This document shows, piece after piece, positions 7,581 through 14,256 of a stretch of 41,606 bases of DNA. How positions within the stretch are numbered: position 1 is the first letter of the stretch; every line of letters begins with the position of its first letter. A program made the position numbers and the translations under genes. Source of the DNA: Acidobacteriaceae bacterium (GTDB lineage Bacteria; Acidobacteriota; Terriglobia; Terriglobales; Acidobacteriaceae); NCBI GenBank assembly GCA_003134995.1, contig PLDC01000025.1, forward strand, positions 463,590 through 505,195, in the 5' to 3' direction. The notes beneath the pieces were generated by a model, which saw only the letters and a program-made list of their open reading frames with translations, had not been told where the DNA came from and did no database searches.

Positions 7581-8135
7581 TCAGTGCTTCCGCGGGCGCA
7601 GCGGACAGACTGCGCACTGCACCTTCACGGCCTGGCTGCGGCATTGGATGGGCAAATCGTTTTTGCCGCGCGCCGATCGCGGACAATCGAGCAGGCACCA
7701 GGCTTCGCGATATTTTTCGAATCGGGCCCGCGCCGATCGCGGATTAAACCACAATGTGCTCAAGCCCTCCGCGATCTCGATCGGGACTATGTACCACACT
7801 TCCTCGGGGACGATGTGGACAACGACGAAATCCATGTCGTCTTTGCTGAATGGTTTTCCTGAGCCTCCCGGCCCAACTTTATATCTGCCCCGCTCAAGAC
7901 ACGCCCCGCCCTTGACCTGCACGCTCCAGAACCCTTTGCCCCAGTCGACTACGAAGTCGTAGCGTTCGCTGTCTCCCCAGGGCTTGCAGACGGGGATTCT
8001 GAGGTGGCAGACCTTGGCTAGAAATGCGGCTTCTACCGCTTCTCCCATGCGCTTGGTGTTGTCTTCGGCGACTGCTTGTAGGTCGATTGATTCTTGCTGC
8101 TGCTCGTCATCGGAATTGTTGTTGTTCTTTTCCAT
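7581..8135 (-). CDS. PD-(D/E)XK nuclease-like protein
   Basis: This 184-residue protein is a recognisable PD-(D/E)XK endonuclease-like domain of the kind found in small stand-alone bacterial proteins. Residues KPWGDSERYDFVVDW (about 51-65) contain the metal-binding Asp, and WSVQVKGG (about 70-77) supplies the Q-x-K half of the core. A conserved KDDMDFVVVHIVPEEVWYIVP segment follows in two parts near 98-118. The N-terminus is Asn/Asp/Gln-rich and polar. The last 30 residues look non-homologous and may be read-through of a small duplication (PRSAR twice). A hairpin ends nine bases before the ATG, leaving no free ribosome site. The biological target is unknown. Confidence 0.75.
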   Translation of the reverse strand: MEKNNNNSDDEQQQESIDLQAVAEDNTKRMGEAVEAAFLAKVCHLRIPVCKPWGDSERYDFVVDWGKGFWSVQVKGGACLERGRYKVGPGGSGKPFSKDDMDFVVVHIVPEEVWYIVPIEIAEGLSTLWFNPRSARARFEKYREAWCLLDCPRSARGKNDLPIQCRSQAVKVQCAVCPLRPRKH

Positions 8136-8144
8136 AAATAGAAA

Positions 8145-8168
8145 AGGCGCAGCTTGTTGGCTGCGCCT
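8145..8168 (-). promoter_or_regulatory. hairpin with T-run abutting the nuclease start codon
   Basis: AGGCGCAGC (8145-8153) pairs perfectly with GCTGCGCCT (8160-8168) around a 6-base loop. Read on the minus strand, it is followed directly by TTTTCTATTT and then the ATG of the PD-(D/E)XK gene at 8135. This is the shape of an intrinsic terminator or attenuator placed in the leader, or of a structure hiding the ribosome site. Confidence 0.55.
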
Positions 8169-8324
8169 GTTTGCGCTCCTTTGTGATGTGGTGGTCAGAG
8201 TCTAAAGCGAAAGTCAAAGGCGAAGGTCAAAGGCGTCGGACCCTTCGGCGGTGCTCAGGGCAAGCAGGAGTGTCCGACCCGCACGAGCAATACTGACCCG
8301 CACTTGTATTGCCTCAAACACAAA

Positions 8325-8350
8325 CGGCGCAGGCCCTGAGGGCTGCGCCG
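8325..8350 (+). terminator. second GGCGCAG/CTGCGCC hairpin with T-run
   Basis: CGGCGCAG (8325-8332) pairs with CTGCGCCG (8343-8350), with extra inner pairs and a small internal mismatch, followed on the plus strand by ATGTTTTAAC. Its core sequence matches the hairpin at 8145-8168. The stretch between them (8169-8324) has no gene and holds degenerate repeat text such as CAAAGGCG. Confidence 0.5.
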
Positions 8351-8467
8351 ATGTTTTAACTCTCAAACATATTATATCATAGTGCATAGGGTCGATGGGA
8401 CCTGTTAGCCAAGTTTATTTCCCCTAACGAATCAACAACATAGTTCAAAAAAGGCCTGCGTGGGGGC

Positions 8468-8496
8468 TTGACAAGATTTTGGAGAATCGTTAAAAC
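8468..8496 (+). promoter_or_regulatory. sigma70-like promoter facing the antitoxin gene from its 3' side
   Basis: TTGACA (8468-8473) is separated by 17 bases from TAAAAC (8491-8496), giving a perfect -35 and a four-of-six -10. No convincing plus-strand gene follows. Transcription from here would run antisense through the minus-strand antitoxin at 8561-8878. Confidence 0.35.
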
Positions 8497-8560
8497 GGCG
8501 CTTTCTGGAGGTTGAACGCGGGACGAATCCGCTTCGCCGGTTTCGGTGCGTTAGCCGGAA

Positions 8561-8878
8561 TTAGCTTGCGGTTTCAACCGTCAGCTTCAACCCCACGGCC
8601 TTGGTCACGGCTACCAGGGTCGACAGCCGAGGATTTCCCTGCGGCGACAGAGCGCGATAGAGGCTTTCACGTTCGATGCCAGCGGCCTTGGCCACCTTGG
8701 CAATGCCGCCTCTAGCTTCTGCGATGCGGCGAAGCGCGATCAGCAGCACGGCGGGTTCTTCCGTTTCTTCCAAAGCGGCTCTTAGATATTCGGCGGCAAA
8801 CTTGGGATTGGCCCGCAATCGGCGACGCATGACTTCATCGTGCGATTCGCTGGTTTTGTCTTTCATTTGGCGTTTCAT
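8561..8878 (-). CDS. orphan HigA-like (HI1420-type) antitoxin
   Basis: This 105-residue DNA-binding protein resembles the addiction-module antidote family TIGR02684/HI1420. A helix-turn-helix is visible around GGIAKVAKAAGIERESLYRAL (about 57-77, two halves), followed by GNPRLSTLVAVTKAVGL. In such modules a RelE/HigB-like toxin gene lies directly upstream. Here the 257 bases upstream are noncoding repeat sequence, so the antitoxin is an orphan. ATG at 8878 is chosen because AGGAG sits eight bases upstream. It may regulate genes elsewhere or be a relic. Confidence 0.8.
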   Translation of the reverse strand: MKRQMKDKTSESHDEVMRRRLRANPKFAAEYLRAALEETEEPAVLLIALRRIAEARGGIAKVAKAAGIERESLYRALSPQGNPRLSTLVAVTKAVGLKLTVETAS

Positions 8879-8916
8879 TGCGTGGTCTCCTGGTGCGTGA
8901 GGAAGGGGGAGACAAA

Positions 8917-9030
8917 GTCATGCCGTCCCTACGGGACTCGGTTCTCCTTTGGGCGGACTTACCCCGGACTTACGTCCGGGGCTGTAATATGCCGCCCCTT
9001 TGGGGCTGGAATTCGCTGCCCCTTCTTGTC
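8917..9030. repeat. dispersed multi-hairpin repeat
   Basis: The block contains CCCCGGAC-TTAC-GTCCGGGG (8962-8981) and GCCCC-TTT-GGGGC (8994-9006), preceded by GTCCCTACGGGAC. It resembles intergenic repeats common in Acidobacteriota and occupies the place where a toxin gene would be expected. Confidence 0.6.
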
Positions 9031-9135
9031 TCTTCGCCCCTGAACTTAGTTCTCATGCTTACCCTATCGGCAGATTCGGAAAGGCAGATTTGTTTGGAAG
9101 CTAACGGCTAGAAGCTGAAAGCTAAAAGCTGAACC

Positions 9136-9597
9136 CTACTTCTTATACTGTGTGGGTGCTGGGCCTTGCTCGAGGGTTTTGCGGTCCCAGATCCAGCCTT
9201 CGCGGGTATAGCTGGCGAGTTCGAAGTCCTGGGTGAGTTCGAGGGCGTCGACGGGGCAGGCGTCTTCGCAGAGGCCGCAGAACATGCAGCGGCTCAGGTC
9301 GTAGGTGAAGTTGGTGAGTTCTTTACGGCGGGTTTGCTCGTTGCGCGCGCTGGAGACCACGATGAGATTTTCCGGGCACGCTACGGCGCAGAGGTCGCAG
9401 GCGATGCACATGGTCTCGTCGGTATCAGGGTTGACGTTCAGGCGCGGCGCGCCGCGGTAGCGTTCGGCCACCTGCGGGCGCTCCATGGGATACTGCTCGG
9501 TATAAATTTCTTTGGGATTCTGATACAGGAACGTGACCTTCAGGCCTTGGAGAAGGTCAATCAGAAACACTTTGCGGAACAGTTTTTCCATGCCCAT
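9136..9597 (-). CDS. nuoI: NADH-quinone oxidoreductase subunit I
   Basis: This 153-residue ferredoxin-like subunit of respiratory complex I carries two [4Fe-4S] clusters (N6a and N6b) that pass electrons toward the quinone site. The two cluster motifs CIACDLCAVACP (about 63-74) and CMFCGLCEDACP (about 103-114) are intact. The N-terminal amphipathic segment and the Tyr-Pro-rich stretch that follows it are typical. No other nuo gene is nearby, so this copy is isolated from a nuo operon. The start is ATG at 9597, with a second possible ATG at 9591; neither has a strong ribosome site. Confidence 0.92.
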   Translation of the reverse strand: MGMEKLFRKVFLIDLLQGLKVTFLYQNPKEIYTEQYPMERPQVAERYRGAPRLNVNPDTDETMCIACDLCAVACPENLIVVSSARNEQTRRKELTNFTYDLSRCMFCGLCEDACPVDALELTQDFELASYTREGWIWDRKTLEQGPAPTQYKK

Positions 9598-9673
9598 GAC
9601 GGGTTCAGCATATCAGAGGCAGTGGTCAGTGGCCAGTGGTCAGTGGTCGGTGGAAAACTTTTCGGGGCTGCGG

Positions 9674-9925
9674 TTAGCTTGCGGCTTCCTGCTTGCTGGT
9701 CGATGAGCTGTTATCTTCGCGGCTCTTGCGGTAGAGCGGGGCCAGGATGCTGTTTTCGAGGACTTGCGCTTCGGCTTCGATCCAGTCTTGCAGGGCTTGG
9801 TCTTCGGCTTGGCCTTCAGCCTGGCCGCGCTGGTCGTAGAGATGCTGCGCGTGCAGGCGGATCTTTCGTTCGAGCAGCCCGGTGATGAGTGCTTGCTGCT
9901 TTTTTCTTCGGGTATCGGTGTCCAC
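9674..9925 (-). CDS. DUF2934 family small protein
   Basis: This 83-residue protein contains the DUF2934 pattern of an alpha-helical segment HAQHLYDQRG (about 25-34) followed by ALQDWIEAEAQVL (about 43-55). The function of the family is unknown. The start is GTG at 9925, with GAGGAG five bases upstream. The C-terminal 20 residues are Ser/Glu-rich and low in complexity. It is transcribed toward nuoI, 76 bases away, across a CAGTGGTCAGTGG-type short repeat. Confidence 0.75.
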   Translation of the reverse strand: MDTDTRRKKQQALITGLLERKIRLHAQHLYDQRGQAEGQAEDQALQDWIEAEAQVLENSILAPLYRKSREDNSSSTSKQEAAS

Positions 9926-10112
9926 AACTACTCCTCTTGCCTAAATAGGTATTTCTTCAGTTCTTATGATAGGGGATGGGTGTTAACGGAAGATTACATT
10001 TGGAAGGGCATGGGGTTACTTAAGTATCAAGTATAGCACAAAGAGGGACCGAGATTTTTAGGACGTCGGAGGTGTAAGGAGCTTGTGATAAAGTAAGGAA
10101 TCGAGGTATACC

Positions 10113-10352
10113 ATGCAGAAGCAAGCTACGATCACGAGCAAGGGGCAGATCACGGTTCCGGTGGAAGTGAGGAAGATGCTTGGCGTCCGCGCTGGGGACA
10201 AGCTGATGTTCGAGAACGATGAAACCGGGATACGCGTTCGCCCCGTGCGCAGCCAGAGTACGTTCAGCAAGTATCGTGGAATAGGCAATCCGGGCATTGG
10301 GCCTGGCAGGAAGGGAATTGCGCGCTGGTTGCGGGAGATGCGCGGAGAGTGA
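10113..10352 (+). CDS. vapB: AbrB/SpoVT-type antitoxin
   Basis: This 79-residue swapped-hairpin DNA-binding protein shows the AbrB/MazE signature at its N-terminus (ATITSKGQITVPVEVRKMLG, residues 5-24). It pairs with the PIN toxin whose ATG lies six bases after its stop. The C-terminal 30 residues (FSKYRGIGNPG onward) would wrap the toxin. GAGG is six bases before the ATG, and a GTATAC palindrome overlaps that spacer. Confidence 0.88.
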   Translation: MQKQATITSKGQITVPVEVRKMLGVRAGDKLMFENDETGIRVRPVRSQSTFSKYRGIGNPGIGPGRKGIARWLREMRGE

Positions 10353-10358
10353 TGCAGA

Positions 10359-10781
10359 ATGACCACGGCGATTGATACGAATGTGATGGTCGCACTGTGG
10401 GCCGACGATGCAGCGCTCAGTTCCGCCACGGAAAGAGCGCTTGAAACAGCCTTCCGTCGCGGGAGTATGGTGGTCGCCGCTCCGGTGTTTGGGGAGCTTG
10501 TGGCGGCTCCCGGCCGCACCGAAGATTTTGTCAGTTCCCTGCTGGAGGAGAACGGAATTGTAATTGATTGGAACTTGGATGAAGCAATTTGGAGAGCAGC
10601 CGGTCGGGCGTTCCAAGCCTATGCCGAACGGCGGCGCCAGCAAAGCGATCACGGCACGCGGCGCATTCTTGCAGACTTTTTGATTGGGGCTCACGCGCAG
10701 ACTCGCGGATATCGTTTGCTCACATTGGATGAACGGCTTTATCGGGCGGCGTTTCCTGAGCTGAAGATAGAAACCGTCTAG
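10359..10781 (+). CDS. vapC: PIN-domain toxin (VapC family ribonuclease)
   Basis: This 140-residue RNase toxin has the four acidic PIN residues visible: D6 in AIDTN, E46 in FGELV, D106 in ILADFLIGAHA and D124 in LLTLDERLY. VapC toxins cut tRNA or rRNA. The gene follows its AbrB-type antitoxin with a 6-base gap, so the pair is one operon. Length is normal and no damage is seen, so the module is probably active. Confidence 0.9.
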   Translation: MTTAIDTNVMVALWADDAALSSATERALETAFRRGSMVVAAPVFGELVAAPGRTEDFVSSLLEENGIVIDWNLDEAIWRAAGRAFQAYAERRRQQSDHGTRRILADFLIGAHAQTRGYRLLTLDERLYRAAFPELKIETV

Positions 10782-10798
10782 CGCCTTCACCTTGTCGA

Positions 10799-11143
10799 TT
10801 AGGCGGAGGTCAGCATCTCGCGGCGAAGGATCGCATTGATCCGGGACTGGTAGCCTTTGCCTTGGGACTTGAGCCAATCCAGCACATCGGCATCGACGCG
10901 GGCTGTGATCTGGCGCTTGCGAGGGCGATAGAAGTGGCCGCGGCGAGCGTGCTTCCATTGTTCATTTGTCATCTCCGGAATGTCGCTGGTGTCGATTTCG
11001 GAGTCGGGACGGGCCGCTAGGGCCTTCAGTTTGGCGCGGTCCGCTTTCGTCAATCGAGGTAGAGTTTTCAGGGTATTTTTTTCGTTGTCATCCTCGCAAC
11101 AGGTGCTGACCCCGCCCTCAGCGGCTGAAGCTAGTTTCCTCAT
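10799..11143 (-). CDS. BrnA-like antitoxin, orphan and possibly frameshifted
   Basis: This antitoxin-like protein has the BrnA C-terminal ribbon-helix-helix region. DIPEMTNEQWKHARRGHFY (about 55-73) leads to RQITARVDADVLDWLKSQG and YQSRINAILR. BrnA normally follows a BrnT toxin gene, but 11144-11435 has no open frame, so it is an orphan. The first 20 or so residues are translated from repeat-like sequence. A more natural start, ATG at 11091 giving MTTKK, is out of frame by one base at an A7 run (complement of 11076-11082); eight A residues would give MTTKKNTLKTLPRL. A one-base loss or a sequence error there is likely. Extent on the N-terminal side is uncertain. Confidence 0.7.
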   Translation of the reverse strand: MRKLASAAEGGVSTCCEDDNEKNTLKTLPRLTKADRAKLKALAARPDSEIDTSDIPEMTNEQWKHARRGHFYRPRKRQITARVDADVLDWLKSQGKGYQSRINAILRREMLTSA

Positions 11144-11156
11144 ACAAGCTTAATAC

Positions 11157-11405
11157 GGCACGACTGAACGTCGTGCCCTTCCCGGTCGTTCTCCACGCGG
11201 GAGTTGGAGTGGTGCAGGCAGACAGCAGGTTCCTCGACTCCGCCGTCGCTATCGCTCCGGCTGCGCTCGGAATGACAGGGCGCAAGGTGCAGGACTGCGA
11301 GGTCATGCCCTTCCCGCGCCTCTTACTGAAATCCAAGTCACAATCCTAAGGGCTTCGGCGTTCGTGGAATCCCACTTCTCGCAAAAGACGCGAGAAATGG
11401 GGCAC
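11157..11405. repeat. cluster of three dispersed repeats
   Basis: A GGCACGAC-TGAAC-GTCGTGCC hairpin (11157-11177) is followed by a GCTCGGAATGACA-type element (about 11238-11278). Then comes a TTCTCGC...GCGAGAA hairpin with the tail AATGGGGCACC (about 11376-11406). All three types look like the intergenic repeats elsewhere in this window. They separate the orphan BrnA-like gene from the arginine decarboxylase gene. Confidence 0.6.
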
Positions 11406-11435
11406 CCCAACTTTTTCTCTTGGCAAATTTCAGTT

Positions 11436-11993
11436 CTAGTCGAAGATCAGGACGGCTGAGGCGATTACTGTGGTCCAGAGGCCGCGCTTGTCGCCTACTG
11501 CGGATTGGGTGACGTTGGCGGTGCGGACGATTTTGTTGGAGAGGCGGTAGATTTGTTTCTTCTCGTCCCAGGAGCGGTCGGGGTCGAATTCTACGTTGAG
11601 GGTGGTGGCTAGCATTTCTGCGGCTAGTTCTTCGGCGTAGTCGCCGGCGGCGTCTTCGGTCTCGCCGAAGGAGTGGTGCTCGCTGAGGTATCCGTAGGTG
11701 GTCTTGTCGGCGGGGATGGCTACGCCGATCGAGGAGGCCAGAAGGCGGTGCGCTTCGTGCGTGGAATTTTCAGCGACTACTGCGAAGACGACTTCGCCGG
11801 GACTGAGATACTTCACGCCTTCTTTGCGGGCCAGCATTTTGCAATTCGGCGGGAAGATGGAAGAGACGCGGACCAGATTTTGGGCGGCGATGCCGGCGTC
11901 ACGCAGGGCGAGTTCGAAAGATGTTAAACGCTCGCGGTGTTTGCCGACTCCCTTGGTGAAAAACATCCGCTTGGGAACCATGTCTTTGCCCAA
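11436..11993 (-). CDS. pdaD: pyruvoyl-dependent arginine decarboxylase
   Basis: This 185-residue proenzyme makes agmatine from arginine and starts the route continued by AguA and AguB. The self-cleavage site VSSIFPPNC is at 43-51. By family precedent the chain breaks between S44 and S45, giving a beta subunit and an alpha subunit with an N-terminal pyruvoyl group. The substrate-side Glu is in [11 protein letters not shown]. The start is a TTG at 11993 with GGAGG eight bases upstream; an ATG (MVPKRMFF) four codons inside is the conventional alternative. The gene is alone on its strand and lies 5 kb from aguA. Confidence 0.9.
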   Translation of the reverse strand: MGKDMVPKRMFFTKGVGKHRERLTSFELALRDAGIAAQNLVRVSSIFPPNCKMLARKEGVKYLSPGEVVFAVVAENSTHEAHRLLASSIGVAIPADKTTYGYLSEHHSFGETEDAAGDYAEELAAEMLATTLNVEFDPDRSWDEKKQIYRLSNKIVRTANVTQSAVGDKRGLWTTVIASAVLIFD

Positions 11994-12247
11994 TGCTGTA
12001 GCCTCCGGCGCGCGAAAAATTAGATAGAAGAATGCACAATTTAACACAATGCTTTGTAAAGGGAAGATGAATTTCGCTGGGCGGAGAAAAAAATGGCGGG
12101 AACGAGCTGGCGCAGGTCCCCGCCACCCATGCCCGGTGCATGTTGGGGGAGGGCCCCGGGCAAAGCCGATTCAATGTACCACAAGGTTGGGCGCAGTCCA
12201 CAAAAAAGTAGCGGCTGTTGTCTTTTGCGAACAAACGGAAGCCTGCG

Positions 12248-12595
12248 TTACTTGGCGGCGACTGAACTGACATGGATCGTGTCGCCATCCAAGGTTCCGG
12301 TTACGGCGGCGTTTTTGCCGGCTTGCTGGTCGAGCGTGCCGAGCGCCGCTTTGTCGGCGGTATCCAGAATGTAAACCTTCTCGCCTACTACTAAGGCGTA
12401 CTTAGAGCCTTTGGAGACGCAGGCGCGGGTGCACTCCGCGGGCGAGCCTTCCATGTGCTGTTTGCCACACATGGCATCGCCGACTTCGCCGGTGAAGGTT
12501 TGCTTTGCGGCGGCTAGGGCGGGAAGAGTGAAGAGAAGAGCCGACAAGGCGATTAGGACTGCGATTGATTTTAACCAGCGCTGAGTGCGGTTCAT
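12248..12595 (-). CDS. small secreted Cys-containing protein
   Basis: This 115-residue exported protein has a clear signal peptide (basic NRTQRWLK, hydrophobic core, cut near ALAAA, residues 1-30). The mature part begins KQTFTGEVGDAMCG and has a compact C43...H47...C55...C59 pattern in MCGKQHM and ECTRACV, suggesting a metal or heme site or disulfides. It is followed by beta-rich sequence ending DTIHVSSV, consistent with a small OB-like fold. Similar proteins are common in Acidobacteriota by recall, with no known function. ATG at 12595 has AGGAG six bases upstream. Confidence 0.78.
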   Translation of the reverse strand: MNRTQRWLKSIAVLIALSALLFTLPALAAAKQTFTGEVGDAMCGKQHMEGSPAECTRACVSKGSKYALVVGEKVYILDTADKAALGTLDQQAGKNAAVTGTLDGDTIHVSSVAAK

Positions 12596-12661
12596 TTTGT
12601 CTCCTGTAGAACGGTCGACGGTCCTTGCTGTCTTGAGCGAGCGCGAGACGCGCCCACGACA

Positions 12662-12687
12662 GCCGCCGAGACGGCGGCGCTACTTTT
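12662..12687 (+). repeat. GCCGCCG/CGGCGGC hairpin repeat with T-run
   Basis: A 7-bp stem (12662-12668 with 12672-12678) has an AGA loop and is followed by GCTACTTTTT. It has terminator shape on the plus strand, but no plus-strand gene precedes it, so it is better read as a dispersed repeat. Confidence 0.5.
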
Positions 12688-12759
12688 TCTCTCGGCGGCG
12701 TAACCAGTCTATCTCTGGTAGACGATTTCGCGCGTAGAAAGTTGCAGCTGCGGAATCTT

Positions 12760-14106
12760 TTACTGCGGGGCTTTCGCTGTGTATTGGAGATCTACGTCAA
12801 CGGTTTTGTTGCCGGTTAGGGCGGTTACGTGGGTAGCGACGTCCCAGTCGAGCGTGGGAGGGAGCAGCCTTCTTGCCTGTGGGAGGAATTGTTTTAAGTA
12901 GGTGGAGTCGTAGACGTCGCCGGGGCGGAGCTTCCAGGCCGCGCGAAGGCGGGCGGTGAGATTGTTGTCGATGCCGCGAAATTCTAGTTCTCCCATGTGG
13001 AAGAGAGCGCCTTCGTTGACGGCGAGGTTAAAAATTACAGTTCCAGCGGCGTCGTCGAATTCGGCGCTTACCTTGATGGTCGCCATCACGTATCCGCGAG
13101 AGCCGTATAGTTCCTGGACTGCGCGGAGATCGTTATCCAGTTGAAGGGTGTTGGCGGTTTGGCCGGCTTGGGCGTGGAGAAACGGATCGAGCGTGTCGGT
13201 GGGGATGATTTCATTTCCCGTCCAATGCCAGCGGGTAAGTTTGTACTGGATGCCGGGAGTGACGGGGAATGTGACGTCGACGAAAGTTGGCTTTGTGGTG
13301 TTGTCGCCGGGGTCTGCGGGAGAGGATTTTACGACTTTGGGTTGAGCGGGAGCGCACTGGGCTTTGAGGAATCCGCGCTCGCGGAAAATCGGCAGGAGCG
13401 CGTGCTCGGTGAAGTTGGACATGTAATCGCGGGAGTATTCGCGATCGGTGAGACGCTCGGCGGCGGCTTGGAGCAGGGTCAACTCGGCCGGCGCCGCGCC
13501 GGGGAACTCGGCGTGCTGGATGCGGATGCTCACTCCGGCGACGTTGTAGTCGATCGATTCGAGATGATCAGTCTTGTCATTCTTGCGCAGAAACTCGACG
13601 TGGCCGGGGATGGAGTTTTCGACCAGAAGGGCTTGCAGAACATCGTCGACCTGGTCGGGTAGGCGGCCGGTGGAGGGCAGTTCTCCTTTGAAGAGGGGAA
13701 TGCGTTCGTGGATTTTCTGGAGGAGGTCCTGGTCGGTGAACCAGACGAAATCGGTGAAGCGCGCGGGAACAAATTTGTCGGCGTCGATCACCTGGAATTC
13801 GAGTTTGGTTCCGGCTGTAGTGTAGTTGTAGGTGAAGGCGACGTTGTTGAAGGCTCCGCTCTCGCCTAGTTGGCGAGCGGCTTTTTTGAAATCTTCTTCG
13901 TGGAGGATGGTGCCGACGGGGAGTCCGCTGGCGGATGCGACTTCTTCGGAGGTGAAGCGCTGGCTTCCCGTTACTTTGACTGCGATTAGTTTGTAGGTGG
14001 CGGGGGTGCGCGGCGCGGGGGTGCGTGGCGTGGGGGTTTGGGCTGCGGCTGCGACGGAAAAGGAAAGCAGGACGAGCAGGAAGGGAAGCAGGGAAGCAGA
14101 AGCCAT
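12760..14106 (-). CDS. secreted POTRA-repeat protein without a beta-barrel (BamA/TamA-like N-terminal part)
   Basis: This 448-residue protein starts with a signal peptide (MASASLLPFLLVLLSFS, cut near AAAQ) and a Thr/Pro-Arg repeat linker. A first POTRA domain follows (about 37-110: YKLIAVKVTGSQRFTSEEV to FNNVAFTYNY), then one or two divergent repeats. Two more clear POTRA-like units are near the end (YKLTRWHWTGNEIIP and FHMGELEFRGIDNN). BamA and TamA proteins carry a C-terminal 16-stranded barrel of more than 300 residues; here the protein stops after the last POTRA. It probably acts in the periplasm as a partner of an outer-membrane assembly complex. ATG at 14106 is preferred over 14256 because the extra upstream frame crosses a dispersed repeat. 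Confidence 0.82.
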   Translation of the reverse strand: MASASLLPFLLVLLSFSVAAAAQTPTPRTPAPRTPATYKLIAVKVTGSQRFTSEEVASASGLPVGTILHEEDFKKAARQLGESGAFNNVAFTYNYTTAGTKLEFQVIDADKFVPARFTDFVWFTDQDLLQKIHERIPLFKGELPSTGRLPDQVDDVLQALLVENSIPGHVEFLRKNDKTDHLESIDYNVAGVSIRIQHAEFPGAAPAELTLLQAAAERLTDREYSRDYMSNFTEHALLPIFRERGFLKAQCAPAQPKVVKSSPADPGDNTTKPTFVDVTFPVTPGIQYKLTRWHWTGNEIIPTDTLDPFLHAQAGQTANTLQLDNDLRAVQELYGSRGYVMATIKVSAEFDDAAGTVIFNLAVNEGALFHMGELEFRGIDNNLTARLRAAWKLRPGDVYDSTYLKQFLPQARRLLPPTLDWDVATHVTALTGNKTVDVDLQYTAKAPQ

Positions 14107-14158
14107 GACACACTCGACAGAAACAGGCCCATTTTTCCTGGCGGTGCGTGAGAAGGTA

Positions 14159-14219
14159 GGGATGCTTCGACTGCGGTCGAGCTTCGCATTTACGAAGCTC
14201 GATCCTCGCTCAGCATGAC
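14159..14219. repeat. dispersed hairpin repeat upstream of the POTRA gene
   Basis: The core contains TCGAGCTTCG (14178-14187) facing CGAAGCTCGA (14194-14203), with the tail CTCGCTCAGCATGACA. It belongs to the same broad family as the elements near 7529 and 11238. Confidence 0.55.
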
Positions 14220-14256
14220 AGCTTCTCATCCGAAACGATGGTTGGGGCGTTTTCAT

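Noticed and set aside
10020..10958. Long minus-strand open frame (312 codons) opposite the VapBC genes
   Set aside because: It is antisense to two clear genes with full family motifs; its own translation is rich in Arg/Pro/Ser with no motif and no ribosome site.
14107..14256. N-terminal extension of the POTRA protein to 14256
   Set aside because: It crosses a dispersed hairpin repeat, and the signal peptide begins at the ATG at 14106.
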